The notes under the pieces were generated by a model. That model was not told the origin of the DNA, did no database searches, and worked only from the letters and a program-made list of their open reading frames with translations. Positions 49,401 to 63,733 of a stretch of 64,000 nucleotides of DNA are shown piece by piece. Position 1 is the first letter of the stretch, and the number at the start of each line of letters is the position of its first letter. Source of the DNA: Pholis gunnellus (taxonomy: Eukaryota > Chordata > Actinopteri > Perciformes > Pholidae); NCBI GenBank assembly GCA_910591455.2, contig OU342819.1:11692906-11756905 (forward strand). Direction: 5' to 3'. The translations under genes were made by a program, and so were the position numbers.

Positions 49401-52400
49401 GTCAGTTCAGCTGTAGTGAACAGATGCATTCACACTGAGTCATGTGATAGAACTGCACTTCTGCTGTCCTACACTTCCAACAGAGCCTCTCACAGTGCCA
49501 TAGCTGGTTAGAAACAGCTGCTGCTAATACAATTCCGCTGTCTAGTTTTGCATTGCAGCATCGTGTGCTTACTGCAGCCCCAAGACGACTGTGATTTGTT
49601 TAAATAAATACAAACCAGCCGGAGCGTTTTCTTTTTCCTTCTATAGCAGAATGTTAATGTGTGCAGCGACCCTCCGGTAGCAGCAAGCGCTGACGATAAT
49701 GATTATGTCGAACCCTTAATCCTTCATGAACCATAACCAAACATCTTGCTAATCTTATTTGCTGGAGCTGTGAAAGCGGTATCCTGACCAACAGATGCAC
49801 CTATTGTTGGAGCTACATGTACAGTTTGTACATCTTACTCTTCTTTGAATAAAAAGTTATTTAACACTCCTTCACAACTTGAACCACATGTTTATTTTGA
49901 TGCTCCATCTTGGAACTATGTCACAGGTTATTGCCTCGTCAATGTTTTTGAGATCTCTGAATACTGACTGATCCGGCTGATATCTCAATGAATAGATGTA
50001 GATACATTTAAAGATACTACGGTGGTTCAAGTTAACTATTGCACAAAAATGCACATTTTGAAAGCGATCGAAAAGTCAGGAAACATGATATATTTTTTGG
50101 TTGCCGCGATCTAAAAATTCGGAGTGAGTTAAATAATCTTATTCAAAGCAGAAGATGACAGATGCACTTGGCAGGTCGTTCCCTGCTTGAGGGTTTTTTT
50201 TTTCAGCTACTGTATCCTAGTGAGCCACTGACAGCGTCTGCCAAAGACGGATCCTCTCATAAACATTTAACGACGCTCATATATTCATCACATTAGCTGC
50301 CCTTTCGCATCAGAAAGGCCATGCCATTAGACTCAAAATGATCTCTATGTGGAGAAATGCAGTTGTGTTGCTTTAACCTCTGAGCCCTTTTCATATTAAT
50401 GAGCATGGGCATTTCTTATGCATTATGACACTGGTATACACAGAGCAGTGATTAAGCTGTGCTTTTAATGGATGGGGTGATTTATGTTCCGCAGGCCGCA
50501 GCTCGACATCACTGCTCGTACCTGGTGCAGCAGCACAGCGCGGGCTTCCTCGACGCTGGAGGGGAGGAGAGCTGGCTGAGCGGCCTCAAACACGCTCCCA
50601 CCAAACTCCGCAGCCTGCAAACACTCAACAAGCTGCTGGCACACCGGCCCTGGCTCATCACACAGCAGCACATCCAGGTCAGACACCCACTTACGCCCTC
50701 AAAAGTTCAGCTTCTTTATTGACGGGGACACTTTGCAGACGTGATTCATGCAAAACACACAAAATCCTAGACACTGATGGACGGCAAGAAAAAAAACAGG
50801 ACGTAGATTACAGAGTGGTTCAGTTCAGTGGGAGTTTTGAAAGTAAATAATCAAAGCAATCTGTTCAAATGAGCAATCAGTTTAATACAAATGCCCTTTT
50901 AACGTGTGAGTGTTAGCAGAAACGAGGGAAAGCTTTTATCTCTTGGCCCTCATGCCAGGCACTTTAAAACGGGGACCTGAGGGTAACCGTTCAAACAATA
51001 CGGAACATTAAAACTGATTCAATGAAACTGTTTGTCATCATATAATAGTAAATTAATCTCATTCATTCGCTTTCTGACTGTATCTGAAATTACTCACTAA
51101 AGATAAGTATAATATATTCTATTGTAATTCACCTTTTGTGGCGTTTTCTGCTGTTTTGTGATTAAACTGTATTGTCGGGTGTTATTTTAGCCTCCTCTGT
51201 ATTCGCTGGTCATAACTTAACAAGAAGAGTCTATGCTCTCGATGTCAAAAAATCTAAAATATATTGTAAATCTAACGCTTGTCTCTCTATTGGAAATAAC
51301 CCAATTGCCCGGGTGTCCTCCACTAGTTTCAAGGGGCTTCATACCTACACTTTTCTTTAACGGAGTCCTCCATGTTGCACCGCCATGTCTCTACAGTAGC
51401 TCGCAGTAGTTCTCAGTCACGCTTGTGAAACTGTGGTGACGTGAGCTGTAGAGCGCAAAACCGCGAGACCACCAGCCGCCGTCTGACGTCCGAGCTAACA
51501 GTTGTAGCACTAAACACAAAGTGCAGCCGAGGCTGACGTGAATGTCCTTAGTTTTCCAGGTGTAGAAATGAAAAGATGGTGCTTGATAATAAGTTACGGA
51601 TAACCAAAATCATTACAGTTCATGCTGAGGGGAACACGAATTGTCTGTACAAAATGTTATGGCAATAAGTGTTGATATATTAAAAGTGAAGGCCCCCAAC
51701 CAACTAACGGGCAATACCACCCTCAAACCCATGATAGAATACCTCACTTACCCAACACCTGCCCCTCTACCCTGCAGGAGCTGGTGTGTCCCGGAGCAGA
51801 GCCTCGCTGGTCACTGGCTGAACTCATACACGCCGTGATCCTGATGGCACACGCTCACTCCCTCTGCTCCTTTGGGTGGGGATGCGGCTTGAACCCTGAA
51901 CCCGACCACATCGGAGGTTATACTTTCCAACTTCCATCCCCCATTCACCTTCTCCGAAGCCCCCACAGCCCTCATAGCCCCGCTCACGAGGATGGCAGGC
52001 AAGAGGTGAGTCAAACAGTCGTTTTATTTACCACATGTCTGACCAGTCGAAACTGAACAAAAATTCCAGTGGTGTTATACCAGTTGCGCTGGTTTTGGAA
52101 CAGTTGAAGTTTCATGACATAGTGTTGATTTACTGTTAAAAAAAACAACAAAAAAACAAAGAACTCCGTAAATTCCTCTCTCTATCTACTCCAGTTGGGT
52201 GACGGAGCGATGGAGGTGGAGGTGTTGATGCAGAGGATGGTGGAGCTGCAGCAGCAGGAGGAAGAGTGCACACAGGAGGAGATGGTTACTCGCTTTGAGA
52301 GGGAGAGGAGCGAGAGCATACCAACCAGTAAATACATGTGTGTTCATCCCGTGCGTCATTCACGTTGTTTGACGTTCGTTCGCTCACTTTGTCTTCTTTG

Positions 52401-54526
52401 TCGTGTTTGTTTTAGCGGTCGTGAGAGAAGCCCCACCTGATCTGGTGCTGCGTCTGGTGGAGGATCCAGAGTTCAGATACGAGGATTTTGCCCCCAAAGG
52501 AGAGCAGTCGCCACCCACCATGAGAGCTCAGGTAGTGTGTTCGAGTTCAGATCACATTCCCAATGTATTTATTCAGGCTTTTTACAGTATACACAGTGCT
52601 TCTTGATTGTTTGCGCTGAGTTTCAGAGACCTGTGTTTGTTGATGTTGGTGTGTGATGTGTGCAGGACTACTCGTGGGAGGACCACGGCTTCTCTCTGGT
52701 CAACAGACTACTGCCAGACATGGGCCAGCTCCTGGATGAAAAATTCCAGGTACCCTCACCTCTAACCTTGTAGAAGTACACTAAAGCCCCTTTCCCACTG
52801 GATAAATGTTATGTTTAGTAGTAAAGGTTCCAATCGGCATTCCTTCCACGGACGAATGGCTCTGCTGTAGTCAAAGGGTTTTTTTATCATTACACCAGGG
52901 TGGACACGCTCAGTTTACGGCGCTTTCTTTTTCATCTCTGCCACAAATTCCGTCTGTCCACGTCCAAGCATTGAACATTGTTCCAAATTAGTGGGTATTA
53001 AGTAAACAATGTGACATTTTCAATGGCCTCCATGCTGCTTTCTACTGTTCAACCCTGTTTTCTGTCGAGTTTGTAACCTCGAACGTACCAGGAAAACCCC
53101 CCCCAGAAAGGCAGAGAATCCGACAGAGACGCATCGCTACAGGCGAGGACGCTTCAAAAAAATGACAGAGCACTTTGGGCAAAACTGCGCAGTGCGTCTT
53201 TAAAGTGGGGCTGCGTGCACAACCTGGATTGAACTGGATTTAAAAATGTATTCAGGCAGACAAACGACATAGTTAATTGTAACTAAATACAGCTGATGTT
53301 TAGATAACACGGCTGGTCTATCTGTTTCAGGAGGTTTTAAGTGAGTGATGCACAATGAGCCTACATGCTACGTTACACGCTTGAAGTGAAACTACTTGGT
53401 GTCAGGAAAACAAGTGGTTGGTTCCCAACCTTGAGATCGCAAGAGAATTATCTTTTCGCTAATGTTTGCATTTTCTTAATGAATGAAAAACAGTTTTTTT
53501 TATATTAAACAGTCTGAGAATGTTAAATTACTCTCATCGCTTTGTATGAAGGGGTCACAAAAACGTAGTAGATGCATAGTTGTCTACACCCTTTGGTCCA
53601 GCAGAGAGGTCAGCAGCACACACTGGGGAATTAATACTGTAATACACAATGAAGTATGTGGGGAAAAACACAAAAAAGATGAGGCTGAGGTTGGCGAAAT
53701 GATATGGAAATGCTCAATGTTCTCACCTTTTCTGGAAAGAGATTTCATTGACCGGACCTCTTTGAAGTTTAATTGAATACCCATGCTGTATACATGACTT
53801 TATCAGATTGATGGAGCTTATTATATTGAGATTTAACTTCGTCTATGCAGGTTGTGAGCAACATGACCTACCACAGGATGGCCATGCATGAAGGTGTGGA
53901 CACTCACACGCTGAGAAAGGCTCTGTGGAACTACATCCACTGTCTGTACGGGATACGGTCAGTGCTCTTAGAAGTCATGAAATCAAGTTTTAAAGTTAGT
54001 TTTGTCTCTGCTGCGTCAGTAACTTGTTCTTGTACCTGTGCAGCTACGACGATTATGACTACGGCAGCGTGAACGTGCTGTTGGAGCGCTCTCTGAAGGT
54101 GTTTGTTAAGACCATGGCCTGTCACCCCGAGCAGACCACGGCTTGTGTTTACCACGCATTCTGGAGACACTTCAGACACTCCGAAAAGGTACAAACGTGT
54201 GCAAACACGCACACCTGACCCGGCCTCTTCAGCCACAATCAATGAATCATTTGACATTTTAACACATCTCTATTTGGTACCTTCTGAACAAAGAATGAAT
54301 GATTTGACATTTCCTCTTTTTCCTTCCTTTTTTTTTTAAAAATGTCATTGGAGAATGAGATTTTCAATTACAGACGGGACTTAAAAGTGTATCATCTAGT
54401 AACCTGAAGGTCATTTCTTTGTTTTTTTTCTTGTTGCAGGTTCATGCGAACCTGATAGTGATGGAAGCCCGGCTACAAGCAGCACTTCTTTATACCTTAC
54501 GAGCCATCACACACTACATGAGATGA
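46484..54526 (+). CDS. sesn2: Sestrin, stress-induced leucine sensor (sestrin-2 by location)
   Basis: Sestrins bind GATOR2 and restrain mTORC1 when leucine is low, and also act in the antioxidant response in the cytosol. Eleven coding exons: 46484-46780, 47909-47974, 48512-48700, 50495-50677, 51778-52005, 52195-52327, 52416-52531, 52666-52749, 53851-53957, 54044-54188 and 54440-54526 (TGA). Phases are consistent, giving about 544 residues. The redox motif MAAARHHCSYLV places the AhpD-like cysteine at about residue 191. The C-terminal half has QDYSWEDHGFSLVNRLLPD, the leucine-site helix DTHTLRKALWNYIHC, and YDDYDYG (about 469-475), the GATOR2-contact region. FWRHFRHSEKVH and the end RAITHYMR are typical. 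The length and the first 120 residues resemble the long sestrin-1 form more than mammalian sestrin-2 (480 aa), but neighbours sdc3, matn1 and fgr point to sesn2. Confidence 0.92.
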
Positions 54527-54614
54527 CTCACTCACACACGCACGTTTTTTTTGCAAATGTTGAGCCAGCTGTGACGTACCACAACCCAATGCAGAACACA
54601 ACATGGACAGACAA

Positions 54615-54740
<126 letters not shown>

Positions 54741-55133
54741 CAGTGAATAGTTGTTTATGCATATCCCCAGTTTCAGTGTTAATGTTGTGATGCTGCTTTG
54801 GGACTGGGATATCTGATATTTAAAACTTGTTACTTATTTGCACTGAAATGAATCAGGTTTTGTTTCCCCCAATTGAGCCTCAAGTGTTGCTGTGAATATC
54901 TTGCACATGTTTCCGCCACACACACACATATCTTACGAGTAAGGTATGCAGGTGGAGTAAGGTCTGGTATAACTAAATCATCGTGATTGAAGTGTTTATT
55001 CAGGCCAATAATCTGTCACCCACAGATACCAGCTGTTCACCTCACCATGACTACTTGGGCCTCAGTCCTCTCGGTTTGTGGCACGCAGAGGCTGAGATGA
55101 AAACAAAAACAAATAACTTGTATTTTTATAAAC

Positions 55134-55139
55134 AATAAA
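55134..55139 (+). terminator. Poly(A) signal for sesn2
   Basis: AATAAA about 610 bases after the sesn2 TGA and the first canonical signal downstream, followed by a GU-rich stretch (cactgtgttgtgtccgg). Confidence 0.65.
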
Positions 55140-55949
55140 AAGTTACTTTATCAAAATGTAAACACTGTGTTGTGTCCGGACATCATGTTTTGGCAGAAAC
55201 CATCAGACTGCATCATCTGCTTTTTTTATTTTTGAATTCTGATTTAAATGGGAAGTACAAGACTTTATTATGAGATTTACATGCAGCGGGAGTTACCATG
55301 ACTCCCCACACGATGGAGACATAGACTTAAAAGAAGCGTGTAATGACGCCACAATTCACTCTGCGAAGTCACTCTGGTGATTTGTAATGGTGTGACAATA
55401 CACAGCTGCCCTCTGACTTGACTTACAGCTGAATCTGACTGACCTGGTGTTGATCAAAAGTAATATTAACAACACGAGAAGAAAAGCAACATGCCAGTAA
55501 AGCGCACGAGAGTGAACACCCATTTTTGGATTATACGCACGCGGATGTCGCACATTTCGTTCTGTCTTCCTGTAGTTCACACCAGAGAGTGCACGTGTCG
55601 CATCTCACCCTGAAGAGTGAAAACACGCCCAGACTGCATCAGCACCGGCCACTGCCGGGAACCTAAAGTTAGTGCTTACAGCTGGAACATCAACTTTTAT
55701 GTCAACAGTAAAGTCTTCTTCAACCTTCTTTATCAATGTCAATGTTTTTTTTTTGATGATGGCTGTCAACATTATTGTGAAAGATAATTTCATGTTAGAA
55801 TCTCCAGTGTGATAGTTTACTAAATAATAATTATTGGGGGTGCATTCCTCTTGAATAGGCTAAACAAGGCTGGTAGTCCACATTTCTAAAAGGTAGCCCA
55901 CATAGGAGTCTTTTGTAATATCATTCATATCAAAATCGGGTTTCAACTG

Positions 55950-56168
55950 TCCACTTCACGCGCGCGTTCCTTTGGGGTGGACTTCTTTGCGCGCTTGAAG
56001 TCCGCTCCCAAAGACCTTCCGGACGAGGCGCGCGCTCACGTCTTTTCACTTGCTCAACGCAGTAGCTCGCGGCTTTTCTCCGTGCGCCCCGCGAGCCACT
56101 GGACACCGCTGACTCTCACCTCGGGACACAAGGAAACCCCCCCGGGGAAACGAGGCATTTTGTGTCCG
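55950..56168 (+). promoter_or_regulatory. CpG-rich block ending in a splice donor: possible fgr promoter and exon 1
   Basis: Locally enriched in CG dinucleotides (cgcgcgttcc, gaggcgcgcgctcacg) against AT-rich surroundings, and ends TGTCCG|gtatgtc, a usable donor. It is the only CpG-dense block between sesn2 and fgr. Assignment to fgr is inference, given that it lies 6.4 kb upstream of the ATG. Confidence 0.35.
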
Positions 56169-59100
56169 GTATGTCTTCTATGTTTATCATATACTGTCTG
56201 AAAACGTAATATACATCAGTTGTAGTTGCAGTAGGCTTTTATAATTACAGAATGAGTGTTTTGTTGTGTTTGAAGAACTGCTTTTGCTTTGATGAGACAC
56301 AGATGGGTCGTTTTCCCACGCTGCTTATCAAATTAGTTTTGCTTTTAACTTCTCTGTTTTGTTCTATATGAGTGGAGGAAGTCACCTCTGAGAGTGAGAA
56401 ACTCAACTGTAAATTTAACCGAGGTAGGCAAAAGGAAACCGACCTGATGAACATCAGCAGCCTAGACCCCTCTGCACCTTTTTTAAAATAGATCAGTCCG
56501 AACCCGGTTGGGTGGTTTCAGTGCTTCTGAAAATTGGGTAACTTTGGAGTGTTTACTGTTCAATATAAGGAAGTTTGGGGGGTTTGCCTGTGTGAAGTTC
56601 ATGAAGTCGGCTACAACTATTCCACTCTTCATGCTCTTCATACCACAAAGGGTGATATTTAGAAATCAAACAGCCAACATTGCAATTTAGAAAGAGAGGA
56701 AGTTACCAAAACTTAGTCACAAGTGCTTTAAGGTGAAATCTCTTGCTATCAAAAACCCATAAGGTTGTAGTAATTGTACATTTATTGTTACATTGAAACG
56801 GTCGAAGGATCAAACAGTAACTTATCATAGGATCTGGATTTGTGGCTGACCGCATCATCTCGGATAAACTGGAGGTTTTTGTAAGTGTACTGCACATTTC
56901 TCAAACTTTTTGATAGATGAATTCTGAAAGTACTTTTTGGCTGAAGGTCTTTTGTCTGTCAGTTTATGTTAAATTTGCTCCAGAGGAAGAATATTCCTTT
57001 AGTAAATGTGATTTATTTGGCAACCTGTCTACAGGAAACCACCTTGAGGAAAAGGCAGGGCTGCTTCCTTAACATGTCCGTCTCTCTGAGGTGTGTCTGT
57101 GGCTTTGAGGTGTTTATCTCCTCATCACTCCACCGTCCTTCAAGTAATCAACATTGATCTCTGTTTCACCACTGATTTCAAGGCGGCTTGTGTGTCTGTG
57201 TGAAGGAGTATAGTCGTGGAATTATTTGAGGGTCGGATGGGAAAAGAAGCGATGAGGCTGTCCAAGGCCGGGCTTCATCACTTCCTGTTTCTTTACGAGG
57301 TCAGTTCCTGTCTTTAGCCTCGGGGCCAGGCAGGAAGAAGGGAGGCGTGGATATGTTTTTCAGTTGGTGGGGTTAAGAAATGGACGTCAACATCGTCACT
57401 CCCGCCAAGCAGCTGAGGGCCGTGACGGTGAAGCGCTTGTCCTTACAGACTGATGTTAGACATCTGGATGGAGGCTGCCAGCTGAATCTGTCATTTTGAA
57501 CAGGCTGTCGTCAGCCACTGGGGCAACCTGAGGAAGACTCCTCCTCTTGTTGCACCCATAGGAGCAGGCCCTAAGCCCCTTGAAAAAGCAGGATTAGACT
57601 GTCAAACTTAAATGACTTAATTCATGTATGCTTCCTAACGAGCAACCTCGGCCCGCTGTATCTGAAGGATGTGATGACTTCATGTGAAAACAGGACGTCC
57701 CGATGACCGGGACACCTTACTTTTCCATCGCCCCCCCCCACCTCCAGTTGGTCTCCAGTTCCTTTCTGTGTGTGTGTTTGTACTGTGTTTGAGTGTGTGC
57801 TATGTGTGTGAGGGTTCGGTGACAGCTTGCTTCCCATTGTCCTATCATTCCTGCTCCACTCACCCTCTGCATCCTGTAGGGCTTCCTGCTAGTGAGGGGC
57901 GATTCAGAGAGAAAAGAGAACGGTAAGAAAGAGATGGAGGAACAAGAAAAGAGGAGGTTTGGAGAAAGTCTGGAAAGAGCTGGTGTAAAAGTACAGAAAC
58001 TGAACAGATCTGAACAATTGTGTGTGTGTGTGTTTCTCTGTGTTCCTGCAGTGAATTCCCCGCTGGGAGCAGCTTATCTGTAGTCCACTGTGCAGGAAAG
58101 GGTGTGTCCTTTGGATTTGGCTGTTTTGCGAGTGTGACGATGGAGGGTGATGTTATTGTGATTTCATAAGAGTGCACTGAATGCGTGCTAACGCTTATTT
58201 TCTTAGAGAGCAAATTATTATGTTGCTGTATGTCAATTTTGAGGTATTACTTGAGTATTTCCACTTTATGCTACTTTACATTTTATATACTGAGTGCTTT
58301 TTACTTTGGGTACTTTAAGTGCACTTTGCTGATCATGTTTCTATATTGTTACTGAGGTACATTTTGCAAGACTTTTGTAACAGAGTGAAGTTCTGCTACT
58401 TTGACCAGAATGCACTTTTTCATTAGTGCTGTTCTGTGATAGTTTTCTCTTCAAAGGTCAGATCTCTTAAAGAAATAGAAAACATGCAGCTATGCAGATA
58501 GTTTTGGTTTCATTTGCTAAGGTTTCAAGATATCCCTCTCCAAGCTCTCTGCCTCAAACCCAATTGAATTGAATTTGTGGTGCTCACAGCATTGAGAGAT
58601 TACGTTGTAAATTCAGCTTCAGCAGCGGCTCTTTCCAGAGACCGTTTGCACGTTAGTCTGGAAAATCCACTGATCTTACTGAGGACAGTTCTTTATAAGT
58701 TCAACTGTTTTGTTGTTTGGAGTGAAGTCTTTAAATTACGGAATTCAGTTCGCCTTCATTGTATTGGGTGGAGGCGGTTATTTCAAAACCTGCATGGTGA
58801 AAATAATTCAACTATTTGCTCGTTAGTGACGGGCAAGACAATGTTTATTTTTTTAAAGCAACCCTGGAAAAGCTTTTAAAAACACAAACATTGAAGCTTA
58901 TTATCGAATAAAGATGGAATTATTAGTCCGTGCTGTTGTTGCATACAGACTTGTAGTCACATACCAATACCACACTACTCCCCACCAGAGAAAGCCGCTT
59001 CTATATTCTAATTATTTCTTCTTGCCAGCCGCTGTGAAAATCTGCTGTGACAGTAAGCCAGCAGTGAAGTTTTGAAACAGCTAACAGAGGAAATACTGTT

Positions 59101-61356
59101 ATCTCTGTGAGATGAATATGATTGAAAGCTGTTTTTTGGGGGCTGTGCTCGTGGCAAGAAGCATTAATGACAGCTGCATGATGGAGAAATATTGACTGTG
59201 CCGTGTTATTGTTACACCACATGCAACTACCAAACCGGCAGATCATGTTTTAGATAAGGTGAAAAGGGCAGTGTGCACATGACTGAAGAGCCTTTTTAAT
59301 GCAACATTGTAGTCTGTTTGTTTGTTCTATTTTTTTATGTAGGAAATGAATACAGCTCTTATTACTTTTTAAGGCAAAGGAACTGTTCTTAAATTACTTT
59401 GGTGTACTTCCCAGTACTTATGCAGACTCTTGTTTTATACACACACCAAAAAAAAGTAGCAACAAGTGCGAAGTGTTCCAATTTAAATGTGCAACCCAAA
59501 CGTACCACCCATCACCCCCACACACTCCCACACACTTTGCGCTACATATCTTTAATGCTTGTGGCTGATTGAAAGAAATATGGAAACGGGCACATATGTG
59601 TTGGTTTGTGTTTAATTTTGCACCATGGCAGGTTATATGTCGGTGCACAAGTGCATATTTTGGCTTTCTGTGCATGCTTGATTGGTGACGCCTTTGTTCA
59701 GTGGGCCGTGTGCCCTGCTGCATGTGTGACTTTAGTGGTAGTTTCCTCTATGTATAAACACCTCGGGTCAACTGAATTATCAGGTGTTGGAGCAGCTTTT
59801 GTGTGCAGAGGGGAAGACGGACATTTTATCAACAGGAACTCAATGGAGAACAATGACTGTATGACTGTACACAATGTCTGTGTGTGGGTGTGTGTGTGAG
59901 ACTACATGCTATTGTGCTGCTGACCCTGTCTCTGGTCATCTGCCAATCTTAGAAAAGCAGAAAAAGAAGAGGTGAGAAAAAGATGAGGGAGGAGGCCTCT
60001 TCTCTGTCACTCCTCCTTTCTAAAGCTCATCACAGAGAAAGTGAGCAGCTTCGGTCCAGTGGAAGGCTGGACAGAGAGAGTATAAAGGTTATTGTTGGAG
60101 AGGTGTGGGCACGGAGAAGAGAAAAACAGTAACAGAGAGGAAGGTGTGTGTGTGTGTGTATGGATGGACTCCGTCCTCAGTTTCCAGGAAAAGGGGGGAG
60201 TGATCCGAAGGGTGGACAGGAAACTCTAACAGGGCTAACTTCCTGTGACTCTCCTGATGGCCGACCTGATACAGTGAATGAGTGTGTATGTGAGTGTGTG
60301 TGTGTGTGTGTGTGTGTGCATATTTTGCTCTCCTGGATGTAGCCCATAATAGCCTATGTTGCTTTAAAGATTGAGAGGAATTTCGTGGGAATGTGTGGTG
60401 TGGATGAGACGAACCTGACGCTGTTCACTGGGAGCGTTGATGTTTTTTCATAATGAAAGTGAATTACTTTGTTTTTTTTCGTTGCTCCCTGCCTTAACCT
60501 GTATTGTTCTTCCTGTGCGTGTGACTTCCCTCACATTCCTCAGTAGGTGGGGATGCTGCAGCCGGCAGTTTAGTTAGTTTGAAAGGTTGCCTGTTTGAAT
60601 CCGAAGGCCGCTCTGCACTCATTTGCCAGTTTGTTGGGTACCCACACGATAGCTAACACTAATGCGGTCTAACTAGTTTAGTTTAAACTTTTAGAGAGCT
60701 GTTGATTCAACTTCATAGTCAGTTTTGAGGCTCTAGTTTATGTACTGTTGGATTGTACTGCATTTTGCACAGAGGCCTTTCTCATATTTTGAGCACCCCT
60801 TATATTAATAACAATAGACTAGATATTAAAAACTACAGCCTCCAAAATGACCATAAAGTTAAATCTAGGGCTGCGATTGTAGATTATTTTCATTATTGGC
60901 TATTTTCATCTATCTGCCAATCAATTGAAATATCTATATCAAATGTTTACGATCACATAAAGAAAAGCACCAATAACTTACAAATCTGAGAGCCAGGCTT
61001 TACCCCCTGTACCAGTGTTTATGCTAAGCTAACTGGTTGCTGGCTGTAGCTTCTCATTAGAAGAGAGTGGTATCGATCTTCTCCTCTAACTCACTGCTAG
61101 ACAGCGAATAAGAGTATTTCTCAACAAGTTTTAAGTTTAAGTTTACACTCGTCTCTGTAAGTTATTTCCTCTGTCAACCCGAGCTCTATTGAAGCAATGT
61201 GGTTTGCTCAAAACTGGAAGTCCGGATTGCGCATATATGTGCACATCTATTCTACACAATGATCTTTGTAAAACACATTTCACATCGTCAGTGCATGTCA
61301 CTTTGTGTCAGTTACCTCTGCCTAATGACATTTACAGGTTCATTTCACCACAAACA

Positions 61357-61395
<39 letters not shown>

Positions 61396-61722
61396 CTGGT
61401 TGACCAGAGAGAATTACTGAGTACCCCTTCTCGAAACTGCAAAGCAAAAAGGGAAGTGGCTAACCTCACAGCTCTCTCTCTGTCTTTCTTTATCTCGAGC
61501 TGTCTCCTTTTTTTTCTTCTTTTAACTTCTCTGTCTCCTTGTGTCTCCCTTCACGCATCTCTTTATTCACGCTTTAACGCTCTTGAGCCTTTCCCTCACA
61601 TTCTCCAAAACCTTTCCCCTCTCCGGTTCTCTGCCACTCATCCTCTCTTGGCCTACTCTCTCATTCCGCCGCTTGTCACTCACCCTCCTCCTCCCCCCTC
61701 CCCCCTTTTTTTAATTTTCCAG

Positions 61723-61766
61723 TGGCGATGGTGATTGACAGATGATCTGACAGAGGAAGACATCAG
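61723..61766 (+). ncRNA. Candidate untranslated 5' exon of fgr
   Basis: Forty-four bases between a strong pyrimidine-rich acceptor (ctccccccttttttttaattttccag pattern at 61697-61722) and CAG|gtgaga. It contains in-frame stops and would be untranslated. It lies about 0.8 kb before the exon holding the fgr ATG, which itself begins right after an acceptor, so some upstream exon must exist. Confidence 0.42.
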
Positions 61767-62076
61767 GTGAGAAAAAGTTAACTTCTCTTTCCTGCCTTAC
61801 TGTATCTCCAACCCAATTTCCGCCCTTCCTCCTCCTGCTTAAGGGAAGTAAAGATTTTATTTAAAAGTTTGTAACTTCTCTCTGAACTGTTCTCTTTGGT
61901 TTAGTGACCCTTTGCACACTGTTGATGTGGTCTGCTTTCACTTTCTAAACCCTTTTGTTTTAAGTCTAAACGCTGAAACGTACCTATTGTGTTGAATCTT
62001 GTGATAATCCACAAGTTCCTTTTATTTTGTGAGCAGTGATAATGTATTTAATTAAATAGGTGAGAAATTATTTAAT

Positions 62077-62443
62077 TTAAGGGACACTCCACCAGTTGTA
62101 CACATGAAGTCCAGTACAGCTCAGCCTGTGAAGACACTTGTGTAATTCAAAAGTTAAAAAAAAAAACCAGATGATGTCATCGTGATGTCATCAGGGTTAT
62201 CGCAGCTTGGGAAGTAACATTACTAACAAAAAGCCACTGCGACAAACTGGAAGTGTGGAGTTTGAAAGGGGTGTTCTCTCAGGAAAGATCAAGTTGCATC
62301 ATGGGAAATGTAGGATCTGGTGTTTCTGAGGCATGACTCATACGAGGCACTAAAAGACAGGATATCTGGGCCTCTACTGCTTCAATTTTGACAATGTTTT
62401 TTTTATGGATGTGAAATACTAAATCTCTTGAGTATCCCTTTAA
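62077..62443. mobile_element. MITE-like element with TTAAGGGA-type inverted ends
   Basis: The left end ttaagggacactcc (62077-62090) pairs with the right end gagtatccctttaa (62430-62443) as an imperfect inverted repeat. The 340 bases between hold no ORF of note. It lies in the intron just before the fgr start exon. Confidence 0.5.
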
Positions 62444-62581
62444 ACAGGTTCATATTTGATTTATGTTTCTTATATTTTAATCTAAACAAACCTTTTGTTG
62501 TTATCTAATCTTTAAAGCATCAAGCAAATTGACATTTACATATTGAAAAAGTTGTTTCTGTAACTCTGCTTGCTTTCACAG

Positions 62582-62838
62582 ACGTCGTCTCCGTGCTGGT
62601 TATTATGGGGTGTGCCTGTTGCAAGCATAAGCAGTCCGCCAAAGCAGCAGCAGCAGCAATAGACGTTACAGATCTGTCTCCTAGCAACGCAGATGGAGGG
62701 TTGTCCGCCGCCTTGACTCAGGGCCGTTACTGTCCCGACCCCACTCAGACCATCCCGGACTTCAACAAGGGCTTCTCATCCAGCACCATCTTCTCCAACA
62801 CCAACACACACCAGCGGCCTGGAGGCATAACAAGTAGG

Positions 62839-62869
<31 letters not shown>

Positions 62870-63680
62870 GCACCAAGTAAAATAGTCTTAGAATATAAGA
62901 TTCTATAAGGTGAAAATCAATATATCTAATAATATCTAATATAATAATAGAGTAAAATTTACCCAGCACTTCTTCAGTGATGTTTGTTTCTGTCCTACAA
63001 TTATAATAATAATCATTATTGTAAGAGTGATATGACGCTGTGATCATGTTTCTCCACCAAAAAATTATTCAAAACGTTAAATGAATATGGTAAACATGTT
63101 TTTTTTTGTTTAGGATAGGTTCACATTTTCACAAGTCTGTCTTAAAACAATGCTTACATGCCCACATCGAAAGAGTTGTTATTATTATTATTATTCTGTC
63201 CATACTGGCCCTGAAGTTATCTCTCAATTTCAATGTAAGAGATGTGGGACAAAATCAAACGTACTTGTTTTCTGCCAAAATGCATTTTAAATTCAGTAAA
63301 TTCAAGATGAGGCTACGGGAAGTCTCATTTAGATCAAGTGGGTAACTGTCAAAGTTAGAGATCGGAATAAAAAGAGGATTATACAAGTTACAAAGACTGT
63401 AACTTTGGAAGATAGACATTTGATTTGTAGGTCAGAATCCTGAAGCCTCATATTAGCTTCTGCCTAACTATTAAATACATTTTTGCATAGAAAGAGGACT
63501 ATGATGTTGTGCACTATCTCTTACATCGGTATCGTGCTTTGACGAGATCTCATCACAGCCAGTATGTATTTTAATGTATCGACCTCATCATTTAAAACAG
63601 TAAAACCCTAAAAACTTGTTTTAGATTGGTGGTGAAAAACAAGTATGTATAACTGGAAACTATTAACTCCTCTGTCTCTC

Positions 63681-63733
<53 letters not shown>

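Larger units (their letters stand above)
55140..62581 (+). other. Region upstream of the fgr coding exons
   Basis: No coding exon recognised. A CpG-rich block at about 55950-56168 ends at a gtatgt donor, a possible TATA box lies at 60081, and a short exon-like piece lies at 61723-61766; these may be fgr promoters and 5' UTR exons. Repeats include a copy related to the 10063 element (about 58235-58415), a shared repeat at 60985-61130 and a MITE-like element at 62077-62443. A short ORF at 57379 (starting MDVNIVTPAKQLRAVTVKR) is not recognised. Confidence 0.5.

Noticed and set aside
57379..57500. Short ORF starting MDVNIVTPAKQLRAV
   Set aside because: About 39 codons with good start context but no recognised family and no clear exon structure; it could be a leader ORF in an fgr 5' exon, but support is too thin.
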